A stretch of 64,000 bases of DNA from Betaproteobacteria bacterium. GTDB lineage: Bacteria; Pseudomonadota; Gammaproteobacteria; Burkholderiales; SG8-39. The notes under the pieces were generated by a model. That model had not been told where the DNA came from. It ran no database searches and was given only the letters and a program-made list of their open reading frames with translations. Below are positions 17,067 through 24,670 of this stretch, one piece after another. Where the stretch lies: positions 1 to 64,000 of the forward strand of contig JAOUIL010000003.1 in assembly GCA_029883975.1 (NCBI GenBank), read 5' to 3'. Both the position numbers and the translations under genes were made by a program. How positions within the stretch are numbered: position 1 is the stretch's first letter; every line of letters begins with the position of its first letter.

Positions 17067-17148
17067 AGCTAACGTTCCGGCTTTGCCGCGCGGTGCGCAG
17101 CGCGCAGCGCCAAGCGTAACGCGTCGGTCAACAACCGGCTGTTAGATG
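17067..17148 (-). other. attC recombination site 2
   Basis: About 82 bp from ATCTAAC to GTTAGCT on the minus strand. It contains GTTGTTGACCGACGC and GCGGCAAAGCCGGAACGTTAG, shared almost exactly with attC 4. The 5' core GTGCCATCTAAC is the complement of GTTAGATGGCAC at the start of the same cassette (17555-17566), which confirms the cassette ends. Confidence 0.87.
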
Positions 17149-17177
17149 GCACAAGGTAAAGACTCCGCATCGTTGGC

Positions 17178-17561
17178 CTATGGCATGTCCAGCCAATAGC
17201 AGAATCCAAGAAGGTACAGCAGCAAGTGAATAGCGAGAGCCGAGGCTAGAGCTACAGGCAGCAAGGCAGCAACGGCAATTCCGACGTTGTATCTTCTCGT
17301 TACCCATGTCGTGGCGCCCGCTTCTCCGAGGACGAACGCGGCAGACCAGATGCGGCAGTTATCGTGAAATGGAGTCGGAGCGCCATGGACTCCGATAGAA
17401 CTGCACGAGAACTCGTAGGCGCAAAAGGGCAAGAAGAGGGGGTTAACGACATAGATCAGAGGCCAGGCGAGCACGAGCACCGCCACAGTGAGAATAGGCG
17501 GGATTGCTGCGATGCCAATCAGCCGCAGCGCTAATTGCGCCGTGTTGATTGCCTGTGCCAT
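17178..17561 (-). CDS. Small multi-pass membrane protein (cassette)
   Basis: 127 residues with about three or four hydrophobic helices (IGIAAIPPILTVAVLVLAWPLIYVV; VGIAVAALLPVALASALAIHLLLYLL). No family is recognised. The ATG lies inside the attC core (GTTAGATGGC), a common placement for integron cassette genes, so translation depends on the upstream context or Pc transcript. There is no Shine-Dalgarno. Confidence 0.65.
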   Translation of the reverse strand: MAQAINTAQLALRLIGIAAIPPILTVAVLVLAWPLIYVVNPLFLPFCAYEFSCSSIGVHGAPTPFHDNCRIWSAAFVLGEAGATTWVTRRYNVGIAVAALLPVALASALAIHLLLYLLGFCYWLDMP

Positions 17562-17649
17562 CTAACGTGCCCGGTAACCGGTGCGTGCCCGGTAGCCTAG
17601 GCGCATGGCGGCGCGTCCGCACGCGTCCGCGTTGACCGGGGGGTTAGGT
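17560..17649 (-). other. attC recombination site 3
   Basis: A 90-bp site from ACCTAAC to GTTAGAT on the minus strand. CCCCCCGGTCAACGCGGACGCG and the GC-rich complementary half form an extended imperfect hairpin. The 5' core supplies the TAA stop of the GNAT gene. CTGCTACCTAAC mirrors GTTAGGTAGCAG at the cassette start (18078-18089). Confidence 0.85.
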
Positions 17650-18075
17650 AGCAGCCTTGTCATCGGGTATGAGTCGCTTTCCCAGGCTGACCGTTTGATC
17701 TTGTACATATCCCAGGCGCTCGTAGAACGCTAAGACGGCAGCATTCGTGGAGCGAATTTGCATGTTCAGCTTCGGACAGCCGATGGCTCTCAACATCTCT
17801 TCGACCCGGACCATAAGCGCCCGCCCTAGCCCGCGGCGCCTATACCGCTCTGCGACCGCTAGATAGTTGACCCAACCACGGTGGCCGTCGAACCCGGCCA
17901 TTACCGACGCTATCACGCCGCCATCCAGCAGACCCACCAAGAACAGCTCGGGCTGGACGGTGAGCTTTCTTTGGATGTCCTTGCGAGGATCGTTCCAGGG
18001 CCTGACTAAGTCACATTCGTTCCACAGACGAACGACCGCCGCTTCATCGGCGTCCTGGTATCTCCGGATATCCAC
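17644..18075 (-). CDS. GNAT family N-acetyltransferase (cassette)
   Basis: 143 residues. The acetyl-CoA loop is YRRRGLGRALMVRVEEML, preceded by WVNYLAVAERY and followed by LNMQIRSTNAAVLAFYERLGY, the standard GNAT motifs A and B. The short RimI-like size suggests a small-molecule or protein N-terminal acetyltransferase. Acetyltransferases are frequent integron cargo, some giving drug resistance, but nothing here indicates that substrate. The start is GTG, with the TAA stop inside attC 3. Confidence 0.85.
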   Translation of the reverse strand: MDIRRYQDADEAAVVRLWNECDLVRPWNDPRKDIQRKLTVQPELFLVGLLDGGVIASVMAGFDGHRGWVNYLAVAERYRRRGLGRALMVRVEEMLRAIGCPKLNMQIRSTNAAVLAFYERLGYVQDQTVSLGKRLIPDDKAAT

Positions 18076-18082
18076 TGCTGCT

Positions 18083-18163
18083 ACCTAACGTTCGCGTTTT
18101 GCCGCGCCGCACGGAGTGCGTAGCGCGGAGTAGTAGGCGTCGGTCAACAACGCGGTGTTAGGC
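18083..18163 (-). other. attC recombination site 4
   Basis: An 81-bp site from GCCTAAC to GTTAGGT. It shares GTTGTTGACCGACGC and GCGGCAAA with attC 2. It supplies the TAA stop of the 18158-18544 gene. CATGCGGCCTAAC matches GTTAGGCCGCATG at the start of its own cassette (18542-18554). Confidence 0.87.
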
Positions 18164-18544
18164 CGCATGTTTGGCCTGACGGAAGAGAACCCACGCAGCA
18201 ACCAATATCACCCACCCGATCAGAAAGACCGGTATGCCTATGCTCGATGTAAGCAAGACGGCGGTCAGAGAACCGCCGACGCAGATGCCACCGCCAATTG
18301 CGGATAACACATAGCTCTTGCGTAGGCGCGCGTTGCTATCGCTCGCGCGCTGTTCGCGGCGAGCTACGCTGCCGAATAGGGGCGCGATCAAGAGCGCCGC
18401 GACACCAATAGCCGCTCCTATCGCAGTAGGCACCCAAGGTGCGATCGTTTCTGAGCCTGGAAATCGAGACAGCGCGTACCCGAGCAAAGCACAGACCGCC
18501 ACTACGCTGATCATCTGTAAGACATTGGCAGTTGCGCGATTCAT
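18158..18544 (-). CDS. Small membrane protein (cassette)
   Basis: 128 residues with four hydrophobic helices (VLQMISVVAVCALLGYAL; WVPTAIGAAIGVAALLIAPLFG; SYVLSAIGGGICVGGSLTAVLL; IPVFLIGWVILVAAWVLF). No family is recognised. The start is the ATG in GTTAGGCCGCATGAATCG, ten bases after the recombination point. The upstream part of the ORF-track entry runs through attC 5 and is not coding. Confidence 0.65.
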   Translation of the reverse strand: MNRATANVLQMISVVAVCALLGYALSRFPGSETIAPWVPTAIGAAIGVAALLIAPLFGSVARREQRASDSNARLRKSYVLSAIGGGICVGGSLTAVLLTSSIGIPVFLIGWVILVAAWVLFRQAKHAA

Positions 18545-18547
18545 GCG

Positions 18548-18634
18548 GCCTAACGTCTTGGTGTGCCGCGGGCCAGTGCGAGGCCTTGATACCGCGGTGC
18601 GCTGGCGGCCCGTCGGCACCACCTAAAGTTAGCG
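18548..18634 (-). other. attC recombination site 5
   Basis: An 87-bp site from CGCTAAC to GTTAGGC on the minus strand with the expected complementary arms (GTGGTGCCGACGGGCC against GGCCCGCGGCACACC). It supplies the TAA stop of the toxin gene. Its 5' core GTGCTCGCTAAC matches GTTAGCGTGCAC at the attI-like junction with one mismatch. Confidence 0.85.
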
Positions 18635-18931
18635 AGCACGGGTACGAGGGCGCCAGTAGAAGGGGCGTCGGGAATGATGCGCGATGGCGAATATGACGAT
18701 GCCATCGGGCTCCGGGCGGTAGACCAGGGAGAATCGGAACCCCTTGACGATGACCCGGCGTGTATTGGCACGGGAAGGGGAGCCAGACTGAGGAAACGCA
18801 AGAGCGCGGGCTGCGGCCTCTTCCACAGCCGCGGTGAAGCGCTCGCCCAAGCCGGGTTGCGCTTCATTGTGATAGATGACTTCGGCGAGGAACTCTAGGC
18901 GCGCCGCGGCTATGAACCGCGCGCGCTTCAC
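18629..18931 (-). CDS. parE: RelE/ParE-family toxin (cassette)
   Basis: 100 residues. EFLAEVIYHNEAQPGLGERFTAAVEEAAARAL and the C-terminal VIVKGFRFSLVYRPEPDGIVIFAIAHHSRRPFYWRPR are typical of the ParE/RelE fold. The GTG start overlaps the antitoxin stop by four bases (GTGA), the usual antitoxin-first arrangement. The target (gyrase or mRNA) cannot be told from the sequence. Type II modules are well known as stabilisers of cassette arrays. Confidence 0.88.
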   Translation of the reverse strand: MKRARFIAAARLEFLAEVIYHNEAQPGLGERFTAAVEEAAARALAFPQSGSPSRANTRRVIVKGFRFSLVYRPEPDGIVIFAIAHHSRRPFYWRPRTRAR

Positions 18932-19158
18932 CGAGCGAGGCGTCTTGCCTCGGCAAATACGTCTTCGGCCGAGATCGTTGGCAGTTCACCGCGATCGTAT
19001 GCGGCCGCGCGCTCTTCAATCTCGCGGTCCCATGCCGCTTCGATCTCCGCAAGCGGTGGATCCTGGATGGACTCCAACAGGAGCTCCGCCAGCTGCGCAC
19101 GCTCGTCGGCCGTAAGAGATTTGGCCTGCTTTTCCAGTTCCTTAAGCGCGTTCGACAT
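18928..19158 (-). CDS. Addiction-module antitoxin (Unstab_antitox family)
   Basis: 76 residues, starting MSNALKELEKQAKSLTADERAQLAELLLESI and ending in AWDREIEERAAAYDRGELPTISAEDVFAEAR. This is the short antitoxin family paired with ParE/RelE-like toxins. A GGAGG six to eight bases before the ATG fixes the start. It is the first gene of the first cassette, closest to the attI-like site and candidate Pc promoter. Confidence 0.88.
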   Translation of the reverse strand: MSNALKELEKQAKSLTADERAQLAELLLESIQDPPLAEIEAAWDREIEERAAAYDRGELPTISAEDVFAEARRLAR

Positions 19159-19213
19159 ATCTAGGCCTCCGCGGGTCACGGTGATTCTACGCCTCCCTAC
19201 GCCTGCCCTTATC

Positions 19214-19256
19214 GTGCACGCTAACTAGTGATTAGGCGACGACCCGCCGCCCAGGA
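19214..19256 (-). other. attI-like site at proximal end of array
   Basis: On the minus strand GGGTCGTCGCCTAATCACTA is followed by GTTAGCG. This resembles the class 1 attI1 end GGGCAGTCGCCCTAAAACAAAGTTAG, recalled from memory. The following GTTAGCGTGCAC matches the 5' core of attC 5, so this is the junction where the first cassette inserted. No intI gene lies in the remaining 180 bases before the next host gene. Confidence 0.55.
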
Positions 19257-19257
19257 A

Positions 19258-19286
19258 AGTATCCATTGGTTGAAGCATGCTCCCAA
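19258..19286 (-). promoter_or_regulatory. Candidate cassette promoter Pc
   Basis: Minus strand TTGGGA, a 17-base spacer and GATACT (four of six matches to each consensus hexamer), placed just upstream of the attI-like site and directed into the cassettes. This is where Pc sits in integrons. The surrounding 19260-19400 is AT-richer than the host genes and holds no gene. Confidence 0.45.
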
Positions 19287-19408
19287 TACTAGAAGCTTGT
19301 TAATGCCGATAGGTACCCAGATCTAGGATCACAAATCTAGATACGTCGAGAAACGGCCGAGCCCGAAAGCAACCGCCACACAGCACACCCCAGCGGGGCG
19401 CCAAGCGG

Positions 19409-19621
19409 CTATTCGTCCTGCTTCGCCTTCCCGCCGCCGGCCAGGTTGCCGATGAAGTAGCGCGTCAGCGCCACCCAGAACTCCTGCCCCGAATGCCTGG
19501 CCGAGAGGGCGGAGATGTCGCCGTAGCCCTTGTGCGCGATGGTCGACAACATGAGCACGAGGACAACGACGGCGGCCTTCTGCAGTAGCCCCGGCCAGAA
19601 GCCGTCCAGAGCCGCCCTCAT
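19409..19621 (-). CDS. Small single-pass membrane protein at end of Ehr operon
   Basis: 70 residues with one hydrophobic helix (LLQKAAVVVLVLMLSTIAH) and a charged C-terminal tail. The ATG overlaps the stop of the small-subunit gene (ATGA). No homologue is recognised. Its position suggests an accessory or assembly subunit of the hydrogenase-like complex. It is the last gene before the cassette array. Confidence 0.65.
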   Translation of the reverse strand: MRAALDGFWPGLLQKAAVVVLVLMLSTIAHKGYGDISALSARHSGQEFWVALTRYFIGNLAGGGKAKQDE

Positions 19622-20124
19622 TTCATCCGCCGCGCGAGCCCCAGCACGCCGCGCAGGATGTCGATCGGCGGCGGCGGACAGCCGGGCACCGCGAAGTCCA
19701 CGGGAATGACGTTCGCTACCCGCCCGCAGCTCGCGTAGCTCTCGCCGAAGATGCCGCCGTCGCAGCCGCAATCGCCCACCGCCAGCACCAGCTTCGGATC
19801 GGGCGTCGCCTCGTAGGTGCGCTTCAGCGCCACTTCCATGTTGTGCGACACCGGGCCGGTCACCATCAGCAGGTCCGCATGGCGCGGGCTCGCGACGAAC
19901 TTGATGCCGTAGCCCTCGAGGTTGTAGTAGGGATTGTTCAGCGCGTGGATCTCGAGCTCGCAGCCGTTGCACGAGCCCGCGTCCACCTGGCGGATGCACA
20001 GCGCGCGCCCGAGGATGTGCAGGATCTCGTGGTGGATGCGCGCCACCTCGGGCAGCTTGTCGAGGTTGTAGACCGGCTCGGTGAGGATGCCGGTGCGCAG
20101 GATCTTCCAGACGATGCGCTGCAT
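19618..20124 (-). CDS. Ehr/hydrogenase-4-like small subunit (NuoB/HyfI family)
   Basis: 168 residues. SCNGCELEI (Cys52, Cys55), GDCGC (Cys119) and PGCPPPP (Cys149) keep the ligands of the proximal [4Fe-4S] cluster (N2 in complex I). It forms the peripheral arm with the large subunit and passes electrons. Because the partner lacks Ni-Fe ligands, the physiological electron donor is unknown. It overlaps the large-subunit stop as TGATG. Confidence 0.88.
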   Translation of the reverse strand: MQRIVWKILRTGILTEPVYNLDKLPEVARIHHEILHILGRALCIRQVDAGSCNGCELEIHALNNPYYNLEGYGIKFVASPRHADLLMVTGPVSHNMEVALKRTYEATPDPKLVLAVGDCGCDGGIFGESYASCGRVANVIPVDFAVPGCPPPPIDILRGVLGLARRMK

Positions 20125-21605
20125 CAGAGGTCGTGCCCGGAATAGGACAGGTTGAACGACTTGTTGATCAGCGGGAAGTCCGGGACGATGTTGTCCATCA
20201 CCGCGTGCTCGAGCGCCGGCCAGTTCTGCCAGGAGGGGTCGTGCGCGTGGCAGCGGCGGATCGCGCCGCCCTCCAGCTCCAGCGCGCAGAACACTTCGCC
20301 GCGCCAGCCTTCCACCCAGCCGGCGCCATAGGCCTCGCCCGCGGGCACCTGCAGCTCGACGCGATGCTCGCCGCGCGGCGGCTTGTCGCAGATCTCGCCG
20401 ATCAGGCGCAGCGACTCGAGCGTTTCGTCGAAGCGCACGCTGACGCGCGCGGCGACGTCGCCGTTGCGCTGCGTGGCCATGCGCACCTCGAGCGACTCGT
20501 AGGGCGCCCAGGCCTGGTCGCAGCGCAGGTCGATGGCGTGGCCGCTCGCGCGCGCGGCGAGCCCGGTGACGCCGAGGCGCGCCGCGAGCTCGGGACGCAG
20601 GCGGCCGGCACTTAGGAAGCGGTCCTGCAGGCCCGCGTGGCCGTCGAGGATGGCGCGCAGCGACTTCACTTCCTTCGCCAGGCGCTCGCCGTCCGCGCGC
20701 ATGCGCTCGAGCATCGGTGGCGCAACGTCGGCCGCCGCGCCGCCCGGCACGACGCCGTCCATCATGAAGCGGTGGCCGAAGATCTCGCGCGAAGCGCGCT
20801 GCCAATCCTCGCGCAGGCGCGAGAACTGGGTGAGGCCGAAGGCGAGGCCGGCGTCGTTGGCGAGCGCGCCGAGGTCGCCGAGGTGGTTGGCGACGCGCTC
20901 GCGCTCCAGCATGAGGCCGCGCAGCCACGCGGCGCGCGGCGGCAGCTCGACGCCGGCGGCGTCCTCCAGCGCCATGCAGTACGCCCAGGCGTGCGCCACG
21001 GTCGAGTCGCCCGAAATGCGCCCGGCGAGGCGGTGCGCCTCCAGCGGCGCGAGCTGCGTGAAGCGCTTCTCGATGCCCTTGTGCACGTAGCCCAGGCGCG
21101 CTTCGAGCCGCAGCACCTTCTCGCCGACGATGGAGAAGCGGAAGTGCCCCGGCTCGATGATGCCGGCATGCACCGGGCCTACCGGGATCTCGTGCACGCC
21201 GTCGCCCTCGACGCGCACGAACGGGTAGTCGATCACCCCGCAGTCGGCGAAAGCCTCGCGGCCACTCGCCGCGCGCGCGAGCGGCTGGTAGGCGGCCGGC
21301 CAGGCGCCGTGGTTGAGCCACGGCCTGCGGTCGGCGGCATTCTCCACCGTCAGGCCGAGGAGGTCGCCGAGCGCGCGCTGCATGCGCCCCGCGAAGTGGA
21401 AGACCGGCGCCAGGTCGGGAAACGTCGCCTCGCCCGCGAGCGGCAGTTCGGCCCACTGCAGTCCTTCGGGCGTCGCGTAGGCGGCGCACAGCACGCGCCC
21501 TTCCGCGCGCTCGGTGCCCCACAGCGCGACCAGGCGGCCGCCGCGCGCGGCGAGCGCGCGCGCGTGCGTCACCCAGGCTTCGCGGCGCAGGCGCTCGCGC
21601 TTCAT
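20124..21605 (-). CDS. Ehr-type large subunit lacking Ni-Fe cysteines (NuoCD/HyfG family)
   Basis: 493 residues: an N-terminal NuoC-like part, then a NuoD/HyfG-like part. In true [NiFe] hydrogenases the L1 motif is RxCGxC and L2 is DPCxxC. Here L1 is RISGDS (residues 196-201) and L2 is DPSWQN (456-461), so all four metal-binding cysteines are replaced. This defines the energy-converting-hydrogenase-related (Ehr) group, not a hydrogenase. The reaction is unknown; quinone or another redox cofactor may bind at the vacated site. The start overlaps the previous stop (ATGA). Confidence 0.87.
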   Translation of the reverse strand: MKRERLRREAWVTHARALAARGGRLVALWGTERAEGRVLCAAYATPEGLQWAELPLAGEATFPDLAPVFHFAGRMQRALGDLLGLTVENAADRRPWLNHGAWPAAYQPLARAASGREAFADCGVIDYPFVRVEGDGVHEIPVGPVHAGIIEPGHFRFSIVGEKVLRLEARLGYVHKGIEKRFTQLAPLEAHRLAGRISGDSTVAHAWAYCMALEDAAGVELPPRAAWLRGLMLERERVANHLGDLGALANDAGLAFGLTQFSRLREDWQRASREIFGHRFMMDGVVPGGAAADVAPPMLERMRADGERLAKEVKSLRAILDGHAGLQDRFLSAGRLRPELAARLGVTGLAARASGHAIDLRCDQAWAPYESLEVRMATQRNGDVAARVSVRFDETLESLRLIGEICDKPPRGEHRVELQVPAGEAYGAGWVEGWRGEVFCALELEGGAIRRCHAHDPSWQNWPALEHAVMDNIVPDFPLINKSFNLSYSGHDL

Positions 21606-23065
21606 CCGGCCACCATGCGCGCGGCTTCGCGGTACCAGCTCTCGAGGTACGGCGGCACGTACAGGCCGAGCACCAGCGCGATCCCCAGGTGCACGAACAC
21701 CGGCACGAGCGCGGGCTGGTGCGGCAGCGGCTTGAAGGAGGAATCGCCGAACACCATCGGCTGCACGCGCTGGAACACCGAGGCGAAGGCCACGCCCAGG
21801 CCGACGAGCAGGAACGGCGTCGCCCAGGGCTGCTCGCGCATCGCCGTGACGAGGATCAGGAACTCGCTCGCGAACACGCCGAAGGGCGGCATGCCGAGGA
21901 TCGCCAGGGAGCCGATCATCAGGCCCCAGCCGACGGTGGGGCTCGAGCGGATCAGGCCGCGGATCTCGCTCATCGTCTGCGTGCCCGCCTGCTGCGCGGC
22001 GTGGCCGACCGCGAAGAAGATGGCGGACTTGACCAGGGAATGCACCGTCATGTGCAGCAGCCCGGCGAACGTGGCCACCGCGCCGCCCACGCCGAAGGCG
22101 AAGGTGATGAGGCCCATGTGCTCGATGGACGAGTAGGCGAACATGCGCTTCACGTCGCGCTGCCGCGACAGGAAGAAGGCCGCCACCAGCACGGACAGCA
22201 GGCCGAAGAACATCATCAGCTGGCCCGCGAGCGCGGTGCCCAGGGCGCCATCGGTCAGCACCTTGCAACGCAGCACCGCGTACAGTGCGACGTTGAGCAG
22301 CAGCCCCGAGAGCACCGCGGAGACCGGCGTCGGGCCTTCGGCGTGCGCGTCGGGCAGCCAGTTGTGCACCGGCACCAGGCCCACCTTGGTGCCGTAGCCG
22401 ACGAACAGGAACGCGAACGCGAGTCCCATGATGCGTGGATCAAGGCTCGCCTTGATCGTCTCCAGCTCCGTCCAGTGCAGCGCGACCTCCGGGCCCGCGC
22501 CGGCGCGCTCGGCCGCCATGTAGAGCAGCACCGTGCCGAACAGCGCCTGCGCGATGCCCACGCCGCACAGGATGAAGTACTTCCACGCCGCCTCCAGGCT
22601 CGCCGCCGTGCGATAGACGCTCACCAGCAGCACCGTGGCGAGCGTCGCGGCCTCGGTCGCCACCCACAGGAAGCCCATGTTGTTGGTGGTGAGCGCGAGC
22701 AGCATCGTGAAGCTGAACAGCTGGTACATGCTGTGGTACAGGCGCAGGCGCCGCGGCGTCATCTTGCCGTGCGCCTGCTCGACGCGCATGTAGGGCCGCG
22801 AGAAGATCGCGGTGGTGAGCGCGACGAAGGCGGTGAGCGCCACCAGGAACACGTTCAGCGGGTCGATGAAGAACTCGCGCTGCAGCGCGAAGCGCGGGCC
22901 GGAGGCGATCACGTCGGCGGTGAGCGCCGCGGCCGCGCCGAAGGTGCCGGTGCTGAACGCGACGTTCAGCTCCGGCGCGAAGCGCCGGTGCCCGGCGAGG
23001 CCGAGCACCAGCGCGCCGGCGAGCGGCAAGCCCAGCAGGAACAGCAGCGGCTCGACGCTACTCAT
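21602..23065 (-). CDS. Antiporter-like subunit, HyfF family (NuoN/NuoM-like)
   Basis: 487 residues, hydrophobic throughout with about 14 helices. VGYGTKVGLVPVHNWLPDAHAEGPTPVSAVLSG is the signature of the Mrp/NuoLMN proton_antipo_M domain, with the conserved lysine in GTKVGL. It is a proton- or sodium-translocating membrane arm subunit. It overlaps HyfE by eight bases. Confidence 0.88.
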   Translation of the reverse strand: MSSVEPLLFLLGLPLAGALVLGLAGHRRFAPELNVAFSTGTFGAAAALTADVIASGPRFALQREFFIDPLNVFLVALTAFVALTTAIFSRPYMRVEQAHGKMTPRRLRLYHSMYQLFSFTMLLALTTNNMGFLWVATEAATLATVLLVSVYRTAASLEAAWKYFILCGVGIAQALFGTVLLYMAAERAGAGPEVALHWTELETIKASLDPRIMGLAFAFLFVGYGTKVGLVPVHNWLPDAHAEGPTPVSAVLSGLLLNVALYAVLRCKVLTDGALGTALAGQLMMFFGLLSVLVAAFFLSRQRDVKRMFAYSSIEHMGLITFAFGVGGAVATFAGLLHMTVHSLVKSAIFFAVGHAAQQAGTQTMSEIRGLIRSSPTVGWGLMIGSLAILGMPPFGVFASEFLILVTAMREQPWATPFLLVGLGVAFASVFQRVQPMVFGDSSFKPLPHQPALVPVFVHLGIALVLGLYVPPYLESWYREAARMVAG

Positions 23066-23717
23066 CCTTCAGCTTCTCCAGGTGGCGGATGTCCAGGCTG
23101 TCGAACTGCTGCCGGATCTGGAACAGGAACACGCCGAGGATCAGGATGCCGACCAGCACGTCGAGCGCGATGCCGAGCTCGACGACCATCGGCATGCCGT
23201 AGGTGGCCGCGGTCGCGGCGAAGAACAGGCCGTTCTCCAGCGCGAGGAAGCCGATCACCTGCGGCACGGCCTTGGAGCGCGTGATCATCATCATCAGCGA
23301 CAGCAGCACGCAGGCGAGCGCGATGCCCAGCGTGCCGCGCGCGACGGACGCCGACAGCTCGGAGATCGGCTGCGCCAGGTTGAAGGCGAAGATGACCAGC
23401 ACGATGCCGACGATCAGCGTGGTGGGAATGTTGATCAGCGTCTCGATGTCCCAGCGCACGTTCAGGCGGTCGATCACGCGGTGCAGCAGCCACGGAATGA
23501 GGAACACCTTGAGCGCGAGCGTCAGGCCCGCCGAGACGTACAGGTGCGGCTGGTGCGAGACGTAGCCCATCGCGGCCGTGGCGGCGACCAGCACCACGCC
23601 CTGCATCGTGTACAGGTGGATCAGCGACAGGATGCGCCGCTGCGCGAGCATGGCGAAGGCGAGCAGCAACAGCAGCGCCGCGAGCAGGTTGATGAACTGC
23701 AGCGCGAGGCCGCTCAT
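23058..23717 (-). CDS. HyfE-family membrane subunit (NuoK-like)
   Basis: 219 residues with about seven helices and a soluble C-terminal tail (RQQFDSLDIRHLEKLKDE). MITRSKAVPQVIGFLALENGLFFAA carries the glutamate of the NuoK-like motif. It is a membrane arm component of hydrogenase-4-like complexes. It starts inside the stop of the preceding gene (four-base overlap). Confidence 0.87.
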   Translation of the reverse strand: MSGLALQFINLLAALLLLLAFAMLAQRRILSLIHLYTMQGVVLVAATAAMGYVSHQPHLYVSAGLTLALKVFLIPWLLHRVIDRLNVRWDIETLINIPTTLIVGIVLVIFAFNLAQPISELSASVARGTLGIALACVLLSLMMMITRSKAVPQVIGFLALENGLFFAATAATYGMPMVVELGIALDVLVGILILGVFLFQIRQQFDSLDIRHLEKLKDE

Positions 23718-24670
23718 CGGCCGGGCGCGCCGAGCAGCAGGTTCACCAGCATGGCGATCACCGCGAGCATGAAGGCCATGCCGAGGAACTCCGGCACGCG
23801 GAAGATGCGCATCTTGGCCGACAGCGTCTCCAGCAGCGCGAGCAGGAAGCCGCCCAGCGCCAGCTTGGCGAGCAGCAGCGGCAGCGCGGCGAGCAGCGCG
23901 AGCGGCGCGTGCGCCCCGGCCACGCCCCAGGGCACGAACAGCGCGATGCCGATGCAGGCGTAGGCGAACAGCTTCAGCGCGGCCGCCCATTCCATCAGCG
24001 CGAGGTGCCGCCCCGAGTACTCGAGCACCAGCGCCTCGTGGATCATGGTCAGCTCCAGGTGCGTGGCCGGGTTGTCCACCGGCACGCGCGCGTTCTCGGC
24101 CAGCGCCACCATGACCAGCGCCACGGCCGCGAGCGCGAGGCTGGGCTGGATGCCGACCTCGCGCGCCGAGAGCGTGCGCACGATGGTGGTGAGCGAGGTC
24201 GAGTCCGAGATCAGCGCGGTGGTGAACAGCACCATCAGCAGCGCCGGCTCGGCGAGGAAGCCCACCAGCATCTCGCGGCGCGCGCCGAGCGAGCCGAAGG
24301 CGGTGCCGATGTCCATCGCGGCGAGCGACACGAACACGCGCGCCAGCGCGAACAGGCCCACCAGCGCGATCGCGTCGGCCGCGGGCGAGAGCGGCAGCTC
24401 GGTGGACAGCGTCGGCACGATGCCGCAGGCGAGCGTCATGCAGCCGAACACGAGGTACGGTGCGGCGCGAAACAGCGGCGAGGCGCGCTCGGCGAGGACC
24501 GAATCCTTGTTGAACAGCTTGTGCAGCGTGCGGTAGGGCTGCAGCAGCCCGGGGCCGCGGCGACTCTGCAGCCAGGCGCGGCACTGGTTGACCCAGCCCA
24601 GGAACAGCGGCGCGAGCGCGAGCGCCGCGAGGATCTCGAGCAGCTGCGCGGCGAAGCCGAGCGCGCTCAT
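23714..24670 (-). CDS. HyfC-family membrane subunit (NuoH-like)
   Basis: 318 residues with eight or so helices. Conserved NuoH features include QSRRGPGLLQPYRTLHKLFNKD at the N-terminus and ENARVPVDNPATHLELTMIHEA, which joins the peripheral and membrane arms near the quinone site. The C-terminus is FRVPEFLGMAFMLAVIAMLV. It overlaps its neighbours by four bases on each side. Confidence 0.9.
   Translation of the reverse strand: MSALGFAAQLLEILAALALAPLFLGWVNQCRAWLQSRRGPGLLQPYRTLHKLFNKDSVLAERASPLFRAAPYLVFGCMTLACGIVPTLSTELPLSPAADAIALVGLFALARVFVSLAAMDIGTAFGSLGARREMLVGFLAEPALLMVLFTTALISDSTSLTTIVRTLSAREVGIQPSLALAAVALVMVALAENARVPVDNPATHLELTMIHEALVLEYSGRHLALMEWAAALKLFAYACIGIALFVPWGVAGAHAPLALLAALPLLLAKLALGGFLLALLETLSAKMRIFRVPEFLGMAFMLAVIAMLVNLLLGAPGR

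Larger units (their letters stand above)
13370..19225 (-). mobile_element. Integron gene-cassette array without integrase (CALIN)
   Basis: Five attC-like sites separate minus-strand genes, each attC directly following a gene's stop, as in integron arrays. Cassettes by recombination points are: 18554-19224 (toxin-antitoxin), 18089-18553 (membrane protein), 17566-18088 (GNAT), 17073-17565 (membrane protein), 13966-17072 (two DUF1254 genes) and 13965 to about 13370 (secreted protein, distal attC not found). For four cassettes the sequence after G|TT at the start is repeated in the cassette's own attC, for example GTTAGATGGCAC, GTTAGGTAGCAGC, GTTAGGCCGCATG and GTTAGCTG. For the toxin-antitoxin cassette the match is 11 of 12 bases. 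An attI-like site and candidate Pc lie at the proximal end. No intI gene is present in the window. Base composition is lower in GC than the flanks, especially in the DUF1254 cassette. Confidence 0.88.

Noticed and set aside
20124-21605. Calling the complex a [NiFe] hydrogenase or formate hydrogenlyase
   Set aside because: The large subunit lacks all four metal-binding cysteines and no maturation or formate dehydrogenase genes are present.
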